Below, piece after piece: positions 1 through 8,020 of a stretch of 32,084 nt of DNA (its first letter is position 1; each line of letters begins with the position of its first letter). Location: positions 1 through 32,084 of the forward strand of contig CAWULT010000045.1 in the NCBI GenBank assembly GCA_963923455.1, read 5' to 3'. Origin of the DNA: CAWULT01 sp963923455. GTDB lineage: Bacteria > Acidobacteriota > Vicinamibacteria > Vicinamibacterales > UBA2999. The notes under the pieces are model-generated. The model was not told the origin of the DNA and did not search any database. It saw only the letters and a list, made by a program, of their open reading frames with translations. The position numbers and the translations under genes were made by a program.

Positions 1-5
1 GAACG

Positions 6-209
6 ATGCGTATCACAGGCAAGGTCAAGTGGTTCAACAACGCCAAGGGCTACGGCTTCATTGAGCGCGAGGGTGGCAGCGACGTGTTCGTCCACTACTC
101 CGCGATCACTGGCAACGGCTTCCGCTCGCTCGAGGAAGGTCAGGCGGTCGAGTTCGAGATCGTCGACGGCCCCAAGGGCCCGCAGGCCGGCAACGTCACT
201 CGCGCGTAA
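6..209 (+). CDS. csp: Cold-shock protein, CspA family
   Basis: A 67-residue single cold-shock domain protein, the normal length for the family. The RNA-binding motifs are plain: RNP1 KGYGFI at residues 14-19 and RNP2 VFVHY at 27-31, after the typical KVKWFN opening. These small cytoplasmic proteins bind single-stranded RNA or DNA and melt RNA secondary structure, acting as RNA chaperones in cold shock or in normal growth; which applies here cannot be told from sequence. The ATG lies only five bases from the window edge, so the promoter and 5' leader, where cold regulation would be seen, are missing. A perfect GC hairpin follows the stop codon. Confidence 0.97.
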   Translation: MRITGKVKWFNNAKGYGFIEREGGSDVFVHYSAITGNGFRSLEEGQAVEFEIVDGPKGPQAGNVTRA

Positions 210-224
210 CACCACTCACGACCT

Positions 225-251
225 GCCCGGCGCCCGTTCGCGGCGCCGGGC
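225..251. terminator. GC-rich hairpin between convergent genes, probable bidirectional terminator
   Basis: A perfect 10-bp inverted repeat, GCCCGGCGCC at 225-234 and its complement at 242-251, encloses a 7-base loop. It starts 16 bases after the csp stop and lies 42 bases beyond the end of the convergent minus-strand gene. Neither side has a U-tract, so it is not a textbook intrinsic terminator, but position and strength favour a transcription-ending or 3'-end-stabilising role for both genes. Confidence 0.5.
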
Positions 252-292
252 GCCCAGCCTCACCCACCGCGCTCTCCCCTCGAGTTTCCCGT

Positions 293-940
293 TCAGTTTC
301 CGTCGCCGGGTTCGGTGCGCGCCGGTGGCGCCCCCGCCGTGCCCGCCTGATCCGGCTCGGCCGCCCCTCGCAACGCCCTGGCGCTGAAGGCGACCTTGCC
401 GTCCTTCAGCGCGACGCGGAACGCCACCTCGGCGCCGCCCTTGTCGCGGAGCGCGGTGACCTGCGCCCGCACCAATTCGGCGAAACGCTCGAAGGGGATC
501 CGCTCCTGCCCCGCCTGCTGCCTGGCCTCCATCAGCCCCTTGTAGAGACTCTGCAGCTTGTCCCGCTCCGCCGCCGGGTCGCTCATCGTCGTCACGGCGA
601 CGATGCGGTCCTGGATGCGCTCGGGTGGCGGCGGCTCCGCCTGGCGTCCGTACGACAGCGGGCCGCGCCGGCCCTCTTCCCGGGCGCGGAGCGCGCGGTC
701 CCACAAGTCCAGGAACCGGTTGAATCGTGTCTGGAGCGTCGTGAAGCGGAACCGGAGGCCGTAGTTGGTGATGGGCGTGCGATCGAGGCGCCTCACCATC
801 CCGTCCACGCGGCTTCGCGTCTCCCACGGCGGCCGCGCAAGGCGCCCGGAGAAGTACATGTTGTACTCCGTCTCGAGCTTCTTGAGTTCGCCTTCGAGGA
901 CCGTCAGTTCGCGAGTGAAGTCCGCGTTCTGGTCGCCCAC
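293..940 (-). CDS. Coiled-coil protein resembling the MXAN_5187 C-terminal domain family
   Basis: A 215-residue predicted cytoplasmic protein with no signal peptide or membrane segment. An N-terminal helical part (about residues 8-30, charged heptad-like) leads into a conserved-looking block with TPITNYGLRFRF and TRFNRFLDLWDRAL (about 54-83). A proline-rich linker and a second helical part follow, and the C-terminus is Gly/Ala/Pro-rich and probably disordered. From memory the middle block resembles the uncharacterised MXAN_5187 C-terminal domain of myxobacteria and acidobacteria; I could not confirm this. The start is GTG, fixed by an in-frame stop just upstream at 947-949; no good ribosome binding site is visible. 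It lies 75 bases downstream of nuoN on the same strand, with a hairpin between, so it is probably not a complex I gene. Function unknown. Confidence 0.8.
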   Translation of the reverse strand: MGDQNADFTRELTVLEGELKKLETEYNMYFSGRLARPPWETRSRVDGMVRRLDRTPITNYGLRFRFTTLQTRFNRFLDLWDRALRAREEGRRGPLSYGRQAEPPPPERIQDRIVAVTTMSDPAAERDKLQSLYKGLMEARQQAGQERIPFERFAELVRAQVTALRDKGGAEVAFRVALKDGKVAFSARALRGAAEPDQAGTAGAPPARTEPGDGN

Positions 941-970
941 GGCCGTTCATTGTGCCACAGGCGGAAACCC

Positions 971-1000
971 GCACGCCGCCCGGGATACGGGCGGCCGTGC
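971..1000 (-). terminator. Hairpin after nuoN, candidate terminator of the nuo operon
   Basis: GCACGCCGCCCG at 971-982 pairs with CGGGCGGCCGTGC at 988-1000 around a 5-base loop, giving a 12-bp stem with a single bulged C. It begins 16 bases after the nuoN stop, reading on the minus strand. Only a weak GGGTTTCC follows, so no real U-tract. It would either end the operon or trim expression of the small gene beyond. Confidence 0.5.
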
Positions 1001-1015
1001 AGGCGCGGGCGGTTG

Positions 1016-2449
1016 TCAGAAGATCGTGCCGATCGACGCGGCGGCCAGGTCCATCACCGGCGCCGGCAGCACGCCCAGGTACAGAATCCCGACGATGGCG
1101 ATCGTCAGGGCGGTCATGCCGATACCGGTGACCGGCGCCGGCGCCTCCCCCTCGCGCGCCGACATGTACATCATCACGACGACGCGCATGTAGAAGAACA
1201 CCGAGATGACGCTGGTCAGCACACCGACGATCGCGAGCCCGTAGTGGCCCGAAGCCACGGCGGCCTGGAAGATGTACCACTTGCCGATGAAGCCCGCCGT
1301 CGGCGGCAGCCCGCCGAGCGACAGCAGGCACACCGTCATCAGGGCTGCCAGGCCCGGATGGGTGTTCCACAGCCCCTTGTAGTCCCGCAGCTCGTCGTTG
1401 CCGCGGTCGCGCGCGCCGAGCAGCGCGATCACGCCGAAGGCGGCCAGGTTCGTCACCGAGTAGGCCAGCAGGTAGAACAGGATCGCCGCCTTGCCCGTAT
1501 CGTTGGCCGCGACCAGGCCGACCAGGAGGTAGCCACCGTGCGCGATGCTCGAGTAGGCCAGCATGCGCTTCAGGTTGACCTGCGCGACGCCGACGACGGT
1601 GCCGAGCACCATCGTCGCCAGCGCCAGCACCGAGACGACGGGAATCCAGTCCGACTTGAAGGGCTCGAAACTGGACAGGAAGACCCGCGCGAACGCGGCG
1701 AAGGCCGCCGCCTTGACCCCGGTGGACATGAAGCCGGTGACCACGGCCGGCGCACCCTCGTAGGCGTCCGGCGTCCACATGTGGAACGGCACGGCCGAGA
1801 TCTTGAAGGCGAAGCCGATGAGCAGCAAGCCCAGGGCCAGCAGCACCATCGGGTTCGACGACATCGCATTGGCCGACAGGTACGAGCCGATGGCCGACAG
1901 GCGCGTGCTGCCGGTCACGCCGTAGGTGAACGCGATCCCGTAGAGGAAGAAGGCACTCGAGAACGCGCCCAGCAGGAAGTACTTGAACGCGGCCTCCGCC
2001 CCCTGACTCGTCCGCCGGATCGCGGTCAGCACGTAGACCGCGAGCGACAGGATCTCGAGGGCGACGAAGATGACGAGCAGGTCGGTCGCCGTCGCCATCA
2101 TCATCATGCCGACGATCGAGAAGAGCACCAGCGCGTAGTAGTCCCCCGCCGGCATGCCGTCACGCGTCAGCACCGGCGCCGAGAACAGCACCGTCAGCAC
2201 GCCGACCACGACCAGCGTCAGCGTGACGAAGAGGCCGAAGTTGTCGGCCGTGATCACGCCGAACCCCTCGGCGTTCCGGTTCCACAGCAGCACCGACGAG
2301 ATGGCGGCGCCGGCCAGCCCGACCAGAGCCAGGCCGCCAATCGGCATGCGCTCCCCCTTGCCGCGGAAGGCCTCGGCCCCCATCGCGGCCAGCGCCGCGA
2401 GGGTGACGCAGAGCATCGGGACGATCGCGTCGAGACTGGTATTGGACAT
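1016..2449 (-). CDS. nuoN: NADH-quinone oxidoreductase subunit N
   Basis: A 477-residue polytopic inner-membrane protein of the Mrp antiporter-like family, one of the three large proton-pumping subunits of complex I, with roughly 14 membrane helices by eye. Typical family blocks are present: LEILSLAVYVL (about residue 135), FKYFLLGAFSSAF, the central KISAVPFHMWTPDAYEGAP segment with the channel lysine, and GGLPPTAGFIGKW in the C-terminal third. The start is the ATG at 2449, two bases after the nuoM stop; a longer reading frame runs upstream but is Arg/Ala-rich and lies inside nuoM. It is the last gene of the operon, as is usual for nuoN, and has the normal length. Confidence 0.97.
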   Translation of the reverse strand: MSNTSLDAIVPMLCVTLAALAAMGAEAFRGKGERMPIGGLALVGLAGAAISSVLLWNRNAEGFGVITADNFGLFVTLTLVVVGVLTVLFSAPVLTRDGMPAGDYYALVLFSIVGMMMMATATDLLVIFVALEILSLAVYVLTAIRRTSQGAEAAFKYFLLGAFSSAFFLYGIAFTYGVTGSTRLSAIGSYLSANAMSSNPMVLLALGLLLIGFAFKISAVPFHMWTPDAYEGAPAVVTGFMSTGVKAAAFAAFARVFLSSFEPFKSDWIPVVSVLALATMVLGTVVGVAQVNLKRMLAYSSIAHGGYLLVGLVAANDTGKAAILFYLLAYSVTNLAAFGVIALLGARDRGNDELRDYKGLWNTHPGLAALMTVCLLSLGGLPPTAGFIGKWYIFQAAVASGHYGLAIVGVLTSVISVFFYMRVVVMMYMSAREGEAPAPVTGIGMTALTIAIVGILYLGVLPAPVMDLAAASIGTIF

Positions 2450-2451
2450 GA

Positions 2452-4026
2452 CTATCGTTCCGGTCCTTCCGCCTGGGCGAGCCGGGCCGGGCGCCCGGCC
2501 TCGGCCGGCGCGGCGGCGCGCACGGGCTGCGCTGCCTGCACGCGCTCGACGAGCCGCTGCACGGCCGGCTCCATCGGCTTCAGGAAGATCATCGGGAACA
2601 CGCCCATCACGATGGCCATCGCGCAGAGCGGCAGCACGCCGGCCCATTCACGCGGCTCCAGATCGTGCAGGTGCTCGTTCTTCGGGTTGGTCACCGGGCC
2701 GTAGTAGACCCGCTGGAACATCCAGAGCATGTAGACAGCGGACAGGATCACGCCGAGGCCAGCGCCGACGACGAAGCGCGGGTCCCATCGGTAGGCGCCG
2801 AGCATGATCATGAACTCGCCGACGAACCCGTTGAGGCCCGGCATGCCGATCGAGGCGAGCGTGATGATCAGGAAGGCGGCCGTCAGCCGCGGCATCACCT
2901 CTTTCAGCCCGCCGAACTCCGAGATCAGGCGCGTGTGCCGCCGGTCGGACAGCATGCCGACGACGAGGAAGAGCCCGCCCGTGCTGACGCCGTGCGCGAG
3001 CATCTGGTACACCGCACCCTGCACGCCCTGGACGTTCATCGCGCAGATGCCCAGTACCACGAAGCCCAGGTGGCTGACGGACGAGTAGGCCACCAGCTTC
3101 TTCATGTCGGGCTGGATCATCGCGACGAGCGCGCCGTAGACGATGCCGATCACCGCCAGCAGCGCCATCCACGGGGCGAACGCGGCTGCCGCCACCGGGA
3201 ACAGCGGGAAGGCGAACCGGACCAGCCCGTACGTGCCCATCTTCAGCAGCACGCCGGCCAGGATCACCGAGCCCGCCGTGGGGGCCTGCACGTGCGCATC
3301 GGGCAGCCAGGTGTGGAACGGGAACAGCGGCACCTTGATCGCGAACGCCAGCGCGAACGCGAGGAAGAACCACCGCTGCGTCTCCGGCGCGATGTCCAGC
3401 GCGTAGAGCTTGAGCAGGTCGAAGCTGTAGCTGCCCGTCGCCTCGCTGTGCAGCCAGGCCAGCCCGAGGATCGCGACCAGCATCAGGACGCTGCCGGCCA
3501 TCGTGTAGAGCATGAACTTGACGGCCGCGTAGATCCGGTTGTCGTAGCCCCAGATCCCGATGAGGAAGTACATCGGAATCAGCATCGCGTCCCAGAACAC
3601 GTAGAACAGGAACAGGTCCAGGGACACGAACACGCCGATCATCGCGGCCTCGAGCGCCAGGATGAAGACGCAGAACTCCTTGACCTTCGTCTCGATGCCG
3701 TGCCACGACGACAACAGCGCGATCGGGGTCAGGAAGCCGGTCAGCACGACGAGCAGCAGGCTGATCCCGTCGATGCCCACGTAGTAGTCGATGCCGAAGG
3801 CAGGAATCCAGGCCACGCGCTCGACGAGCTGGAAGTCGGCCGAGCCCGGGTCGAAACGCGCCCAGATGCCGAGGGTGACCGCGAACACCGCCAGCGACAG
3901 GCCGAGCGCGGCGTTCCGGATCAGCCCGTTGTTGCGCCCGTCGGTGTTGCCGACGAACAGCAGCAGGATGGCGCCGACCAGCGGCAACACCCACGAGAGG
4001 GTAAGCAGCGGGAGCACTGACATCAT
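2452..4026 (-). CDS. nuoM: NADH-quinone oxidoreductase subunit M
   Basis: A 524-residue antiporter-like proton-pumping subunit in the distal membrane arm of complex I. Seen: the helix-5 block WDAMLIPMYFLIGIWG at about residues 145-160, the helix-7 region AIKVPLFPFHTWLPDAH with the channel lysine, GVLLKMGTYG, and GFVGEFMIM near the end. In E. coli NuoM the helix-5 position is the essential glutamate E144; here it is aspartate, encoded GAC at 3591-3589. The start is taken at the first of two tandem ATG codons (4026); its ATGA overlaps the nuoL stop, so the genes are translationally coupled. The second ATG (4023) is better spaced from the GGAG and is equally possible. The C-terminal tail after the last helix is Ala/Pro-rich. 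Confidence 0.97.
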   Translation of the reverse strand: MMSVLPLLTLSWVLPLVGAILLLFVGNTDGRNNGLIRNAALGLSLAVFAVTLGIWARFDPGSADFQLVERVAWIPAFGIDYYVGIDGISLLLVVLTGFLTPIALLSSWHGIETKVKEFCVFILALEAAMIGVFVSLDLFLFYVFWDAMLIPMYFLIGIWGYDNRIYAAVKFMLYTMAGSVLMLVAILGLAWLHSEATGSYSFDLLKLYALDIAPETQRWFFLAFALAFAIKVPLFPFHTWLPDAHVQAPTAGSVILAGVLLKMGTYGLVRFAFPLFPVAAAAFAPWMALLAVIGIVYGALVAMIQPDMKKLVAYSSVSHLGFVVLGICAMNVQGVQGAVYQMLAHGVSTGGLFLVVGMLSDRRHTRLISEFGGLKEVMPRLTAAFLIITLASIGMPGLNGFVGEFMIMLGAYRWDPRFVVGAGLGVILSAVYMLWMFQRVYYGPVTNPKNEHLHDLEPREWAGVLPLCAMAIVMGVFPMIFLKPMEPAVQRLVERVQAAQPVRAAAPAEAGRPARLAQAEGPER

Positions 4027-6071
4027 CTCCAGAGGTAGTAGCCGATGACCATCACGGCGCCAACCAGCACCGACCCGGCGTACGCGCGGACCGAGCCGGT
4101 CTGCAGGCGCCGGAGGACGGTGGCCCCGGCTCCGACGATCGCAGCCACGCCGTTCACGGCGCCGTCGATCAGGCCCACGTCGAAGGCGCGCCACAGGCCC
4201 TCGGTCGAGACGACCTTGATGGGCTGCACGACGGCCGCGTCGTAGACCTCGTCCACGTAGTACTTGTTCAGCAGCAGCCGGTGCGCCGGCGCGAGGCTCC
4301 GCGCCATGCCGTCGGCGATGTCCCGCCGCCTGGTCCACACGAAGAGCCCGAGACCGACGCCGATGACGGCAATCGCGCTCGAAACGCCCATCAACGTCAG
4401 CTCGAGGGCCTCTTCGCCGTGCGCCGCTTCCCCGCCGTGTTCGGCACCGTCCGCGTGCTCGGCCGGCGTCCCGGCCGCGACCGGCGCCTCTGCCCCGGCC
4501 GGCGCGGTCAGGGCCGGCTCGAGCCACGTCGCGAGCGCGTTGCTCCCGCCGAGGGCGTGCGGCACGCCGACGTAGCCGGCCAGCACGGAGCCGATGGCCA
4601 GCACGACGAGCGCCAGCGCCATCGCGGGGGGCGCGTCGTGGGGTGCGCCGTGGCCGTGGTGTGCGTCGTGCCCGTGGCCGCCGCCGTGTCCGTGACCGGC
4701 GTGCGGGTCGTGGTGCCCGGCCGCGGCGGGCGCCTCGTGGCGCCGCTCACCGTGGAACGTGAGGGCGACCAGGCGGAACATGTACGTCGCCGTCAGCAGC
4801 GACGTCAGCGCGCCGACGACCCACAGGAGCGTGTGGCCCTCCCGGAACGTCTCGAACAGCAGTTCATCCTTGCTGAAGAAACCCGCCAGGCCCGGGATGC
4901 CCGCGATCGCGAGCGACGCGATCAGGAACGTCCAGTAGGTGATCGGCAGGTGCTTCTTCAGGCCACCCATGTTGCGGATGTCCTGCTCGCCGTGCAGGGC
5001 GTGGATCACGGCGCCGGATCCGAGGAACAGGCAGGCCTTGAAGAACGCGTGCGTGTAGAGGTGGAAGATGCCCGCGCCGAACGCCCCGACGCCCATCGCC
5101 AGGAACATCAGCCCCAGCTGCGAGACGGTCGAATACGCCAGGACCCGCTTGATGTCGTTCTGGACCAGACCGATCGTGCCGGCCATGAGCGCCGTGGCCG
5201 CGCCGATGACGGCGACGACCGCCAGCGTGTCCGGCGTATGGCTGAACAGCACCGCGTTGCGGCCGATCATGTAGACGCCCGCGGTGACCATCGTCGCCGC
5301 GTGGATCAGGGCCGACACCGGCGTCGGGCCCTCCATGGCGTCCGGCAGCCAGACGTACAGCGGAATCTGCGCCGACTTGCCCGTGGCGCCGACGAACAGC
5401 AGGAGCGTCGCAATCGACAGCAGCCCGAAACCCGCCTCGACCGGCATGCCCGACGCCGCCGCGGCGATCTTCTGGAAGTCCAGGGTGCCGAACTGCACGA
5501 ACAGCCCCAGCATGCCCAGGATGAACGCGTAGTCGCCGATGCGGTTGACGACGAACGCCTTCTTGCCGGCGTCGGACGCGCTCTTCTTCTTGTAGTAGAA
5601 GCCGATCAGCAGGTAGGAGCAGAGGCCGACGCCCTCCCAGCCGACGAACATCACGGGGAAGCTCGACCCGAGCACCAGCACCAGCATGAACGCCGCGAAC
5701 AGGTTCAGGTACGAGAAGTAGCGGGCGAAGTCGGCGTCCGTCTCCTCGTGCATGTAGGACGTCGAGTAGACGTGAATCAGCGAGCCGATGCCGGTGATGA
5801 CGAGGATCATCACGGCCGACAGGGGATCGACGCGGAACGAGACGTCGAAGGTGGCGTCGCCCGAGGCGATCCACGTGTAGATGGTCTGGTCGATGGCGCG
5901 GTGCGCCGGCTCCATGCCGGCGATCTGGGCCACGCTGGAGGCCGCCACGAGGAAGGCCGCAATCATCGCGCCCGAGGCCAGCCAGCCGGACGCCGCCTTC
6001 GGCAGCCGGCGGCCCACCGTGGCGTTGATCAGGAAGCCGATGAACGGAAAGAGCGGAATCAGCGCTAGCAC
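4023..6071 (-). CDS. nuoL: NADH-quinone oxidoreductase subunit L with His-rich loop
   Basis: A 682-residue antiporter-like subunit at the far end of the membrane arm. The helix-5 WEGVGLCSYLLIGFYY block keeps the key glutamate, and TGKSAQIPLYVWLPDAMEGP keeps the channel lysine, followed by HAATMVTAGVYMIGR and FSKDELL. The C-terminal amphipathic helix region ends near HRLLLNKYYVDEVYD and a last membrane helix. Two hydrophilic insertions stand out: a His/Gly-rich loop at about residues 446-478 (plus positions 4636-4735) and an Ala/Glu/His-rich stretch at about 520-555. Start is GTG at 6071 with GGGGA five bases upstream. The stop overlaps the nuoM start. Confidence 0.97.
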   Translation of the reverse strand: MLALIPLFPFIGFLINATVGRRLPKAASGWLASGAMIAAFLVAASSVAQIAGMEPAHRAIDQTIYTWIASGDATFDVSFRVDPLSAVMILVITGIGSLIHVYSTSYMHEETDADFARYFSYLNLFAAFMLVLVLGSSFPVMFVGWEGVGLCSYLLIGFYYKKKSASDAGKKAFVVNRIGDYAFILGMLGLFVQFGTLDFQKIAAAASGMPVEAGFGLLSIATLLLFVGATGKSAQIPLYVWLPDAMEGPTPVSALIHAATMVTAGVYMIGRNAVLFSHTPDTLAVVAVIGAATALMAGTIGLVQNDIKRVLAYSTVSQLGLMFLAMGVGAFGAGIFHLYTHAFFKACLFLGSGAVIHALHGEQDIRNMGGLKKHLPITYWTFLIASLAIAGIPGLAGFFSKDELLFETFREGHTLLWVVGALTSLLTATYMFRLVALTFHGERRHEAPAAAGHHDPHAGHGHGGGHGHDAHHGHGAPHDAPPAMALALVVLAIGSVLAGYVGVPHALGGSNALATWLEPALTAPAGAEAPVAAGTPAEHADGAEHGGEAAHGEEALELTLMGVSSAIAVIGVGLGLFVWTRRRDIADGMARSLAPAHRLLLNKYYVDEVYDAAVVQPIKVVSTEGLWRAFDVGLIDGAVNGVAAIVGAGATVLRRLQTGSVRAYAGSVLVGAVMVIGYYLWR

Positions 6072-6110
6072 AGCGTCCCCTGTCTGGGCGTCATGACGTG
6101 AAGGGCTCCG

Positions 6111-6413
6111 TCACCACTTGAGCGACGTGAACGCGTCCGGGTTGAGCGACTCCCGATGCCGGAAGAGCGCGATCACCAGGGCCAGCCCGACGGCGGCCTC
6201 CGCGGCGGCCACCGTCATCACGAAGAACGTGATGATCTGGCCGTCGACGTTGCCGGCCGCCCGGCCGAAGGCCACGAAGCTCAGGTTGACCGCGTTCAGC
6301 ATGATCTCGACCGACAGCAGAATCGTGATCAGGTTGCGCCGCAGGAACACGCCGGCGCTGCCGATGGCGAACAGCAGCGCCGACACGATCAGGTAGTGGC
6401 TCAAGGGGATCAC
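6111..6413 (-). CDS. nuoK: NADH-quinone oxidoreductase subunit K
   Basis: A 100-residue, three-helix membrane subunit (ND4L homologue), exactly the family's usual length. The second helix carries the block LSVEIMLNAVNLSFVAF, with the conserved glutamate of the proton path, and the third helix includes the second acidic residue in AAAEAAVGLALVIALFR. The GTG start at 6413 overlaps the nuoJ stop as GTGA, pointing to translational coupling. A gap of 39 bases separates it from nuoL downstream. Confidence 0.97.
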   Translation of the reverse strand: MIPLSHYLIVSALLFAIGSAGVFLRRNLITILLSVEIMLNAVNLSFVAFGRAAGNVDGQIITFFVMTVAAAEAAVGLALVIALFRHRESLNPDAFTSLKW

Positions 6414-6943
6414 TGCTCGCTCTCCTTGCGCGCCAGCACCACCGCGCCCACCATCGCGACGAGGATGAGGGCCGACGTCGCCTCGAACGCGAACGCGTAG
6501 TCGGTGAAGAGGATCCGTCCGAGCTCGCGGACCGAACTCAGCGTGGCCGCGTCGCCCTGCGCCCGGACGCCCTCGCCCAGCCCCGCGATCCGGCCGAGCG
6601 CCCAGACGAGCTGCACGACCAGCAGGCCCGCCAGCGACGCGCCGATCCGCCCGATGCCCGGCCGACGGAGCGGATTGGTGCGGTCCCAGGTCGCGGCGTC
6701 CTCCTGCGGCGCGTTGAGCAGCATGACGACGAACAGGAACAGCACCATGATGGCGCCGGCGTAGATGATGATCTGCGCCACCGCCACGAACGGCGCGTCC
6801 AGCGTGATGTAGAGACCCGAGAGCGCCCCGAACGACGCGATCAGGAAGAGCACGCTGTACATCGCGTTGCGCTGGCCGATGACCAGGACCGAGGCCACGA
6901 CGGCCACGGCCGCGAGCACGTAGAAGAGGAGCGTCTCAGGCAT
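6410..6943 (-). CDS. nuoJ: NADH-quinone oxidoreductase subunit J
   Basis: A 177-residue membrane subunit (ND6 homologue) with about five helices. The diagnostic third-helix region is present: APFVAVAQIIIYAGAIMVLF, continuing into FVVMLLN. The loop after it is hydrophilic (residues about 78-95), and a helix near the C-terminus ends in ARKESEQ. The start ATG lies inside the last codons of nuoH (8-base overlap). Upstream of nuoJ one would normally find nuoI between nuoH and nuoJ; the overlap leaves no room for it here. Confidence 0.97.
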   Translation of the reverse strand: MPETLLFYVLAAVAVVASVLVIGQRNAMYSVLFLIASFGALSGLYITLDAPFVAVAQIIIYAGAIMVLFLFVVMLLNAPQEDAATWDRTNPLRRPGIGRIGASLAGLLVVQLVWALGRIAGLGEGVRAQGDAATLSSVRELGRILFTDYAFAFEATSALILVAMVGAVVLARKESEQ

Positions 6944-8003
6944 TGAAGTAGAGCATCAGCGTCGCGGTGACCAGCAGGTTCAGGACCGAGGCGGGGAACA
7001 GCCACTTCCAGCCGAACTGCATCAGCTGGTCGTAGCGGTAGCGCGGCAGGGTCCAGCGCATCCAGATGTAGGCGAACAGGATGAACGCCACCTTCAGCAG
7101 GAAGCCAATCCAGCCGTACTCGGTCGGGATGAGCGGGCTGTGCCAGCCGCCGAGGTACAGGTCGGTGGCCACCGCCGACATGGTGACCATGTTGATGTAC
7201 TCGGCCTGCGGGAACAGGGCGAACCGGACCGAGCTGTACTCGGTGTTGAAGCCCGCCACGAGCTCCTGCTCCGCCTCCGGGAAGTCGAACGGCGCGCGGT
7301 TGGTCTCGGCGATGCCGGCGATGACGTAGATGACGAAGCCGACCGGCTGGAGGAACACGTACCACTGCGGAACGAACCCGAGCCACGTCCCGCTCTGCGA
7401 GTCGACGATCTCCCGCAGCGACAGCGAGCCCGACAGCATGATCACCGCGGCGAGCGACGTCGCGTAGGACAGTTCGTAGCTGATCATCTGCGCGGAGGCG
7501 CGCAGACCGCCGAAGAGCGAGTACTTGCTGTTGGAGGCCCAGCCGGCCAGCACGATGCCGTAGACGCCCATCGAGGTCACGGCGAAGACGACCAGCACGC
7601 CGACGTTGACGTCGGCGATTCCGAGCTTGATCGGCTCCTCGAGCAGGCCGAACAGCGTCGTCTCGGCGCCGAACGGCACCGTGGCGAACGCGGTGAACGC
7701 CGCGACGACGGCGATGACCGGCGCGAGCGTGAAGAGGTACTTGTCGGCGCCCTTCGGCCGCAGCTCCTCCTTGAAGAGGAGCTTCAGGATGTCGGCGAAC
7801 GGCTGCATCACGCCGTGCGGCCCGACCAGATAGGGACCGTAGCGCTGCTGCATGAAGCCCATGATCTTGCGCTCGGCCAGCACCAGGATGGCGGAGGCGA
7901 TGATCAGGGCGTTGAAGACGATGAAGATCAGCAGGCCGATGATGGCCGGACGCAGGAACGGCCCCGCCGCTCCGAGCATCTGAGACACAAATCCGAAGTC
8001 CAT
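6936..8003 (-). CDS. nuoH: NADH-quinone oxidoreductase subunit H
   Basis: A 355-residue membrane subunit (ND1 homologue) that forms much of the quinone entry site and joins the peripheral and membrane arms. Seen: ERKIMGFMQQRYGP near residue 44, the SYELSY block, and the long cytoplasmic-loop motif ETNRAPFDFPEAEQELVAGF followed by NTEYS, with its characteristic acidic residues. The ATG at 8003 is chosen because GGGAG lies four bases upstream and the sequence becomes hydrophobic there; an upstream in-frame ATG would lie inside nuoF. Only 17 bases separate it from the nuoF stop, where nuoG normally sits. Confidence 0.97.
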   Translation of the reverse strand: MDFGFVSQMLGAAGPFLRPAIIGLLIFIVFNALIIASAILVLAERKIMGFMQQRYGPYLVGPHGVMQPFADILKLLFKEELRPKGADKYLFTLAPVIAVVAAFTAFATVPFGAETTLFGLLEEPIKLGIADVNVGVLVVFAVTSMGVYGIVLAGWASNSKYSLFGGLRASAQMISYELSYATSLAAVIMLSGSLSLREIVDSQSGTWLGFVPQWYVFLQPVGFVIYVIAGIAETNRAPFDFPEAEQELVAGFNTEYSSVRFALFPQAEYINMVTMSAVATDLYLGGWHSPLIPTEYGWIGFLLKVAFILFAYIWMRWTLPRYRYDQLMQFGWKWLFPASVLNLLVTATLMLYFNA

Positions 8004-8020
8004 GCGTCTCCCGTCGACTC

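Noticed and set aside
950..6068. Long plus-strand frames opposite nuoN, nuoM and nuoL
   Set aside because: They mirror conserved membrane proteins and are rich in His, Arg, Asp and Glu, as antisense reading of hydrophobic codons produces.
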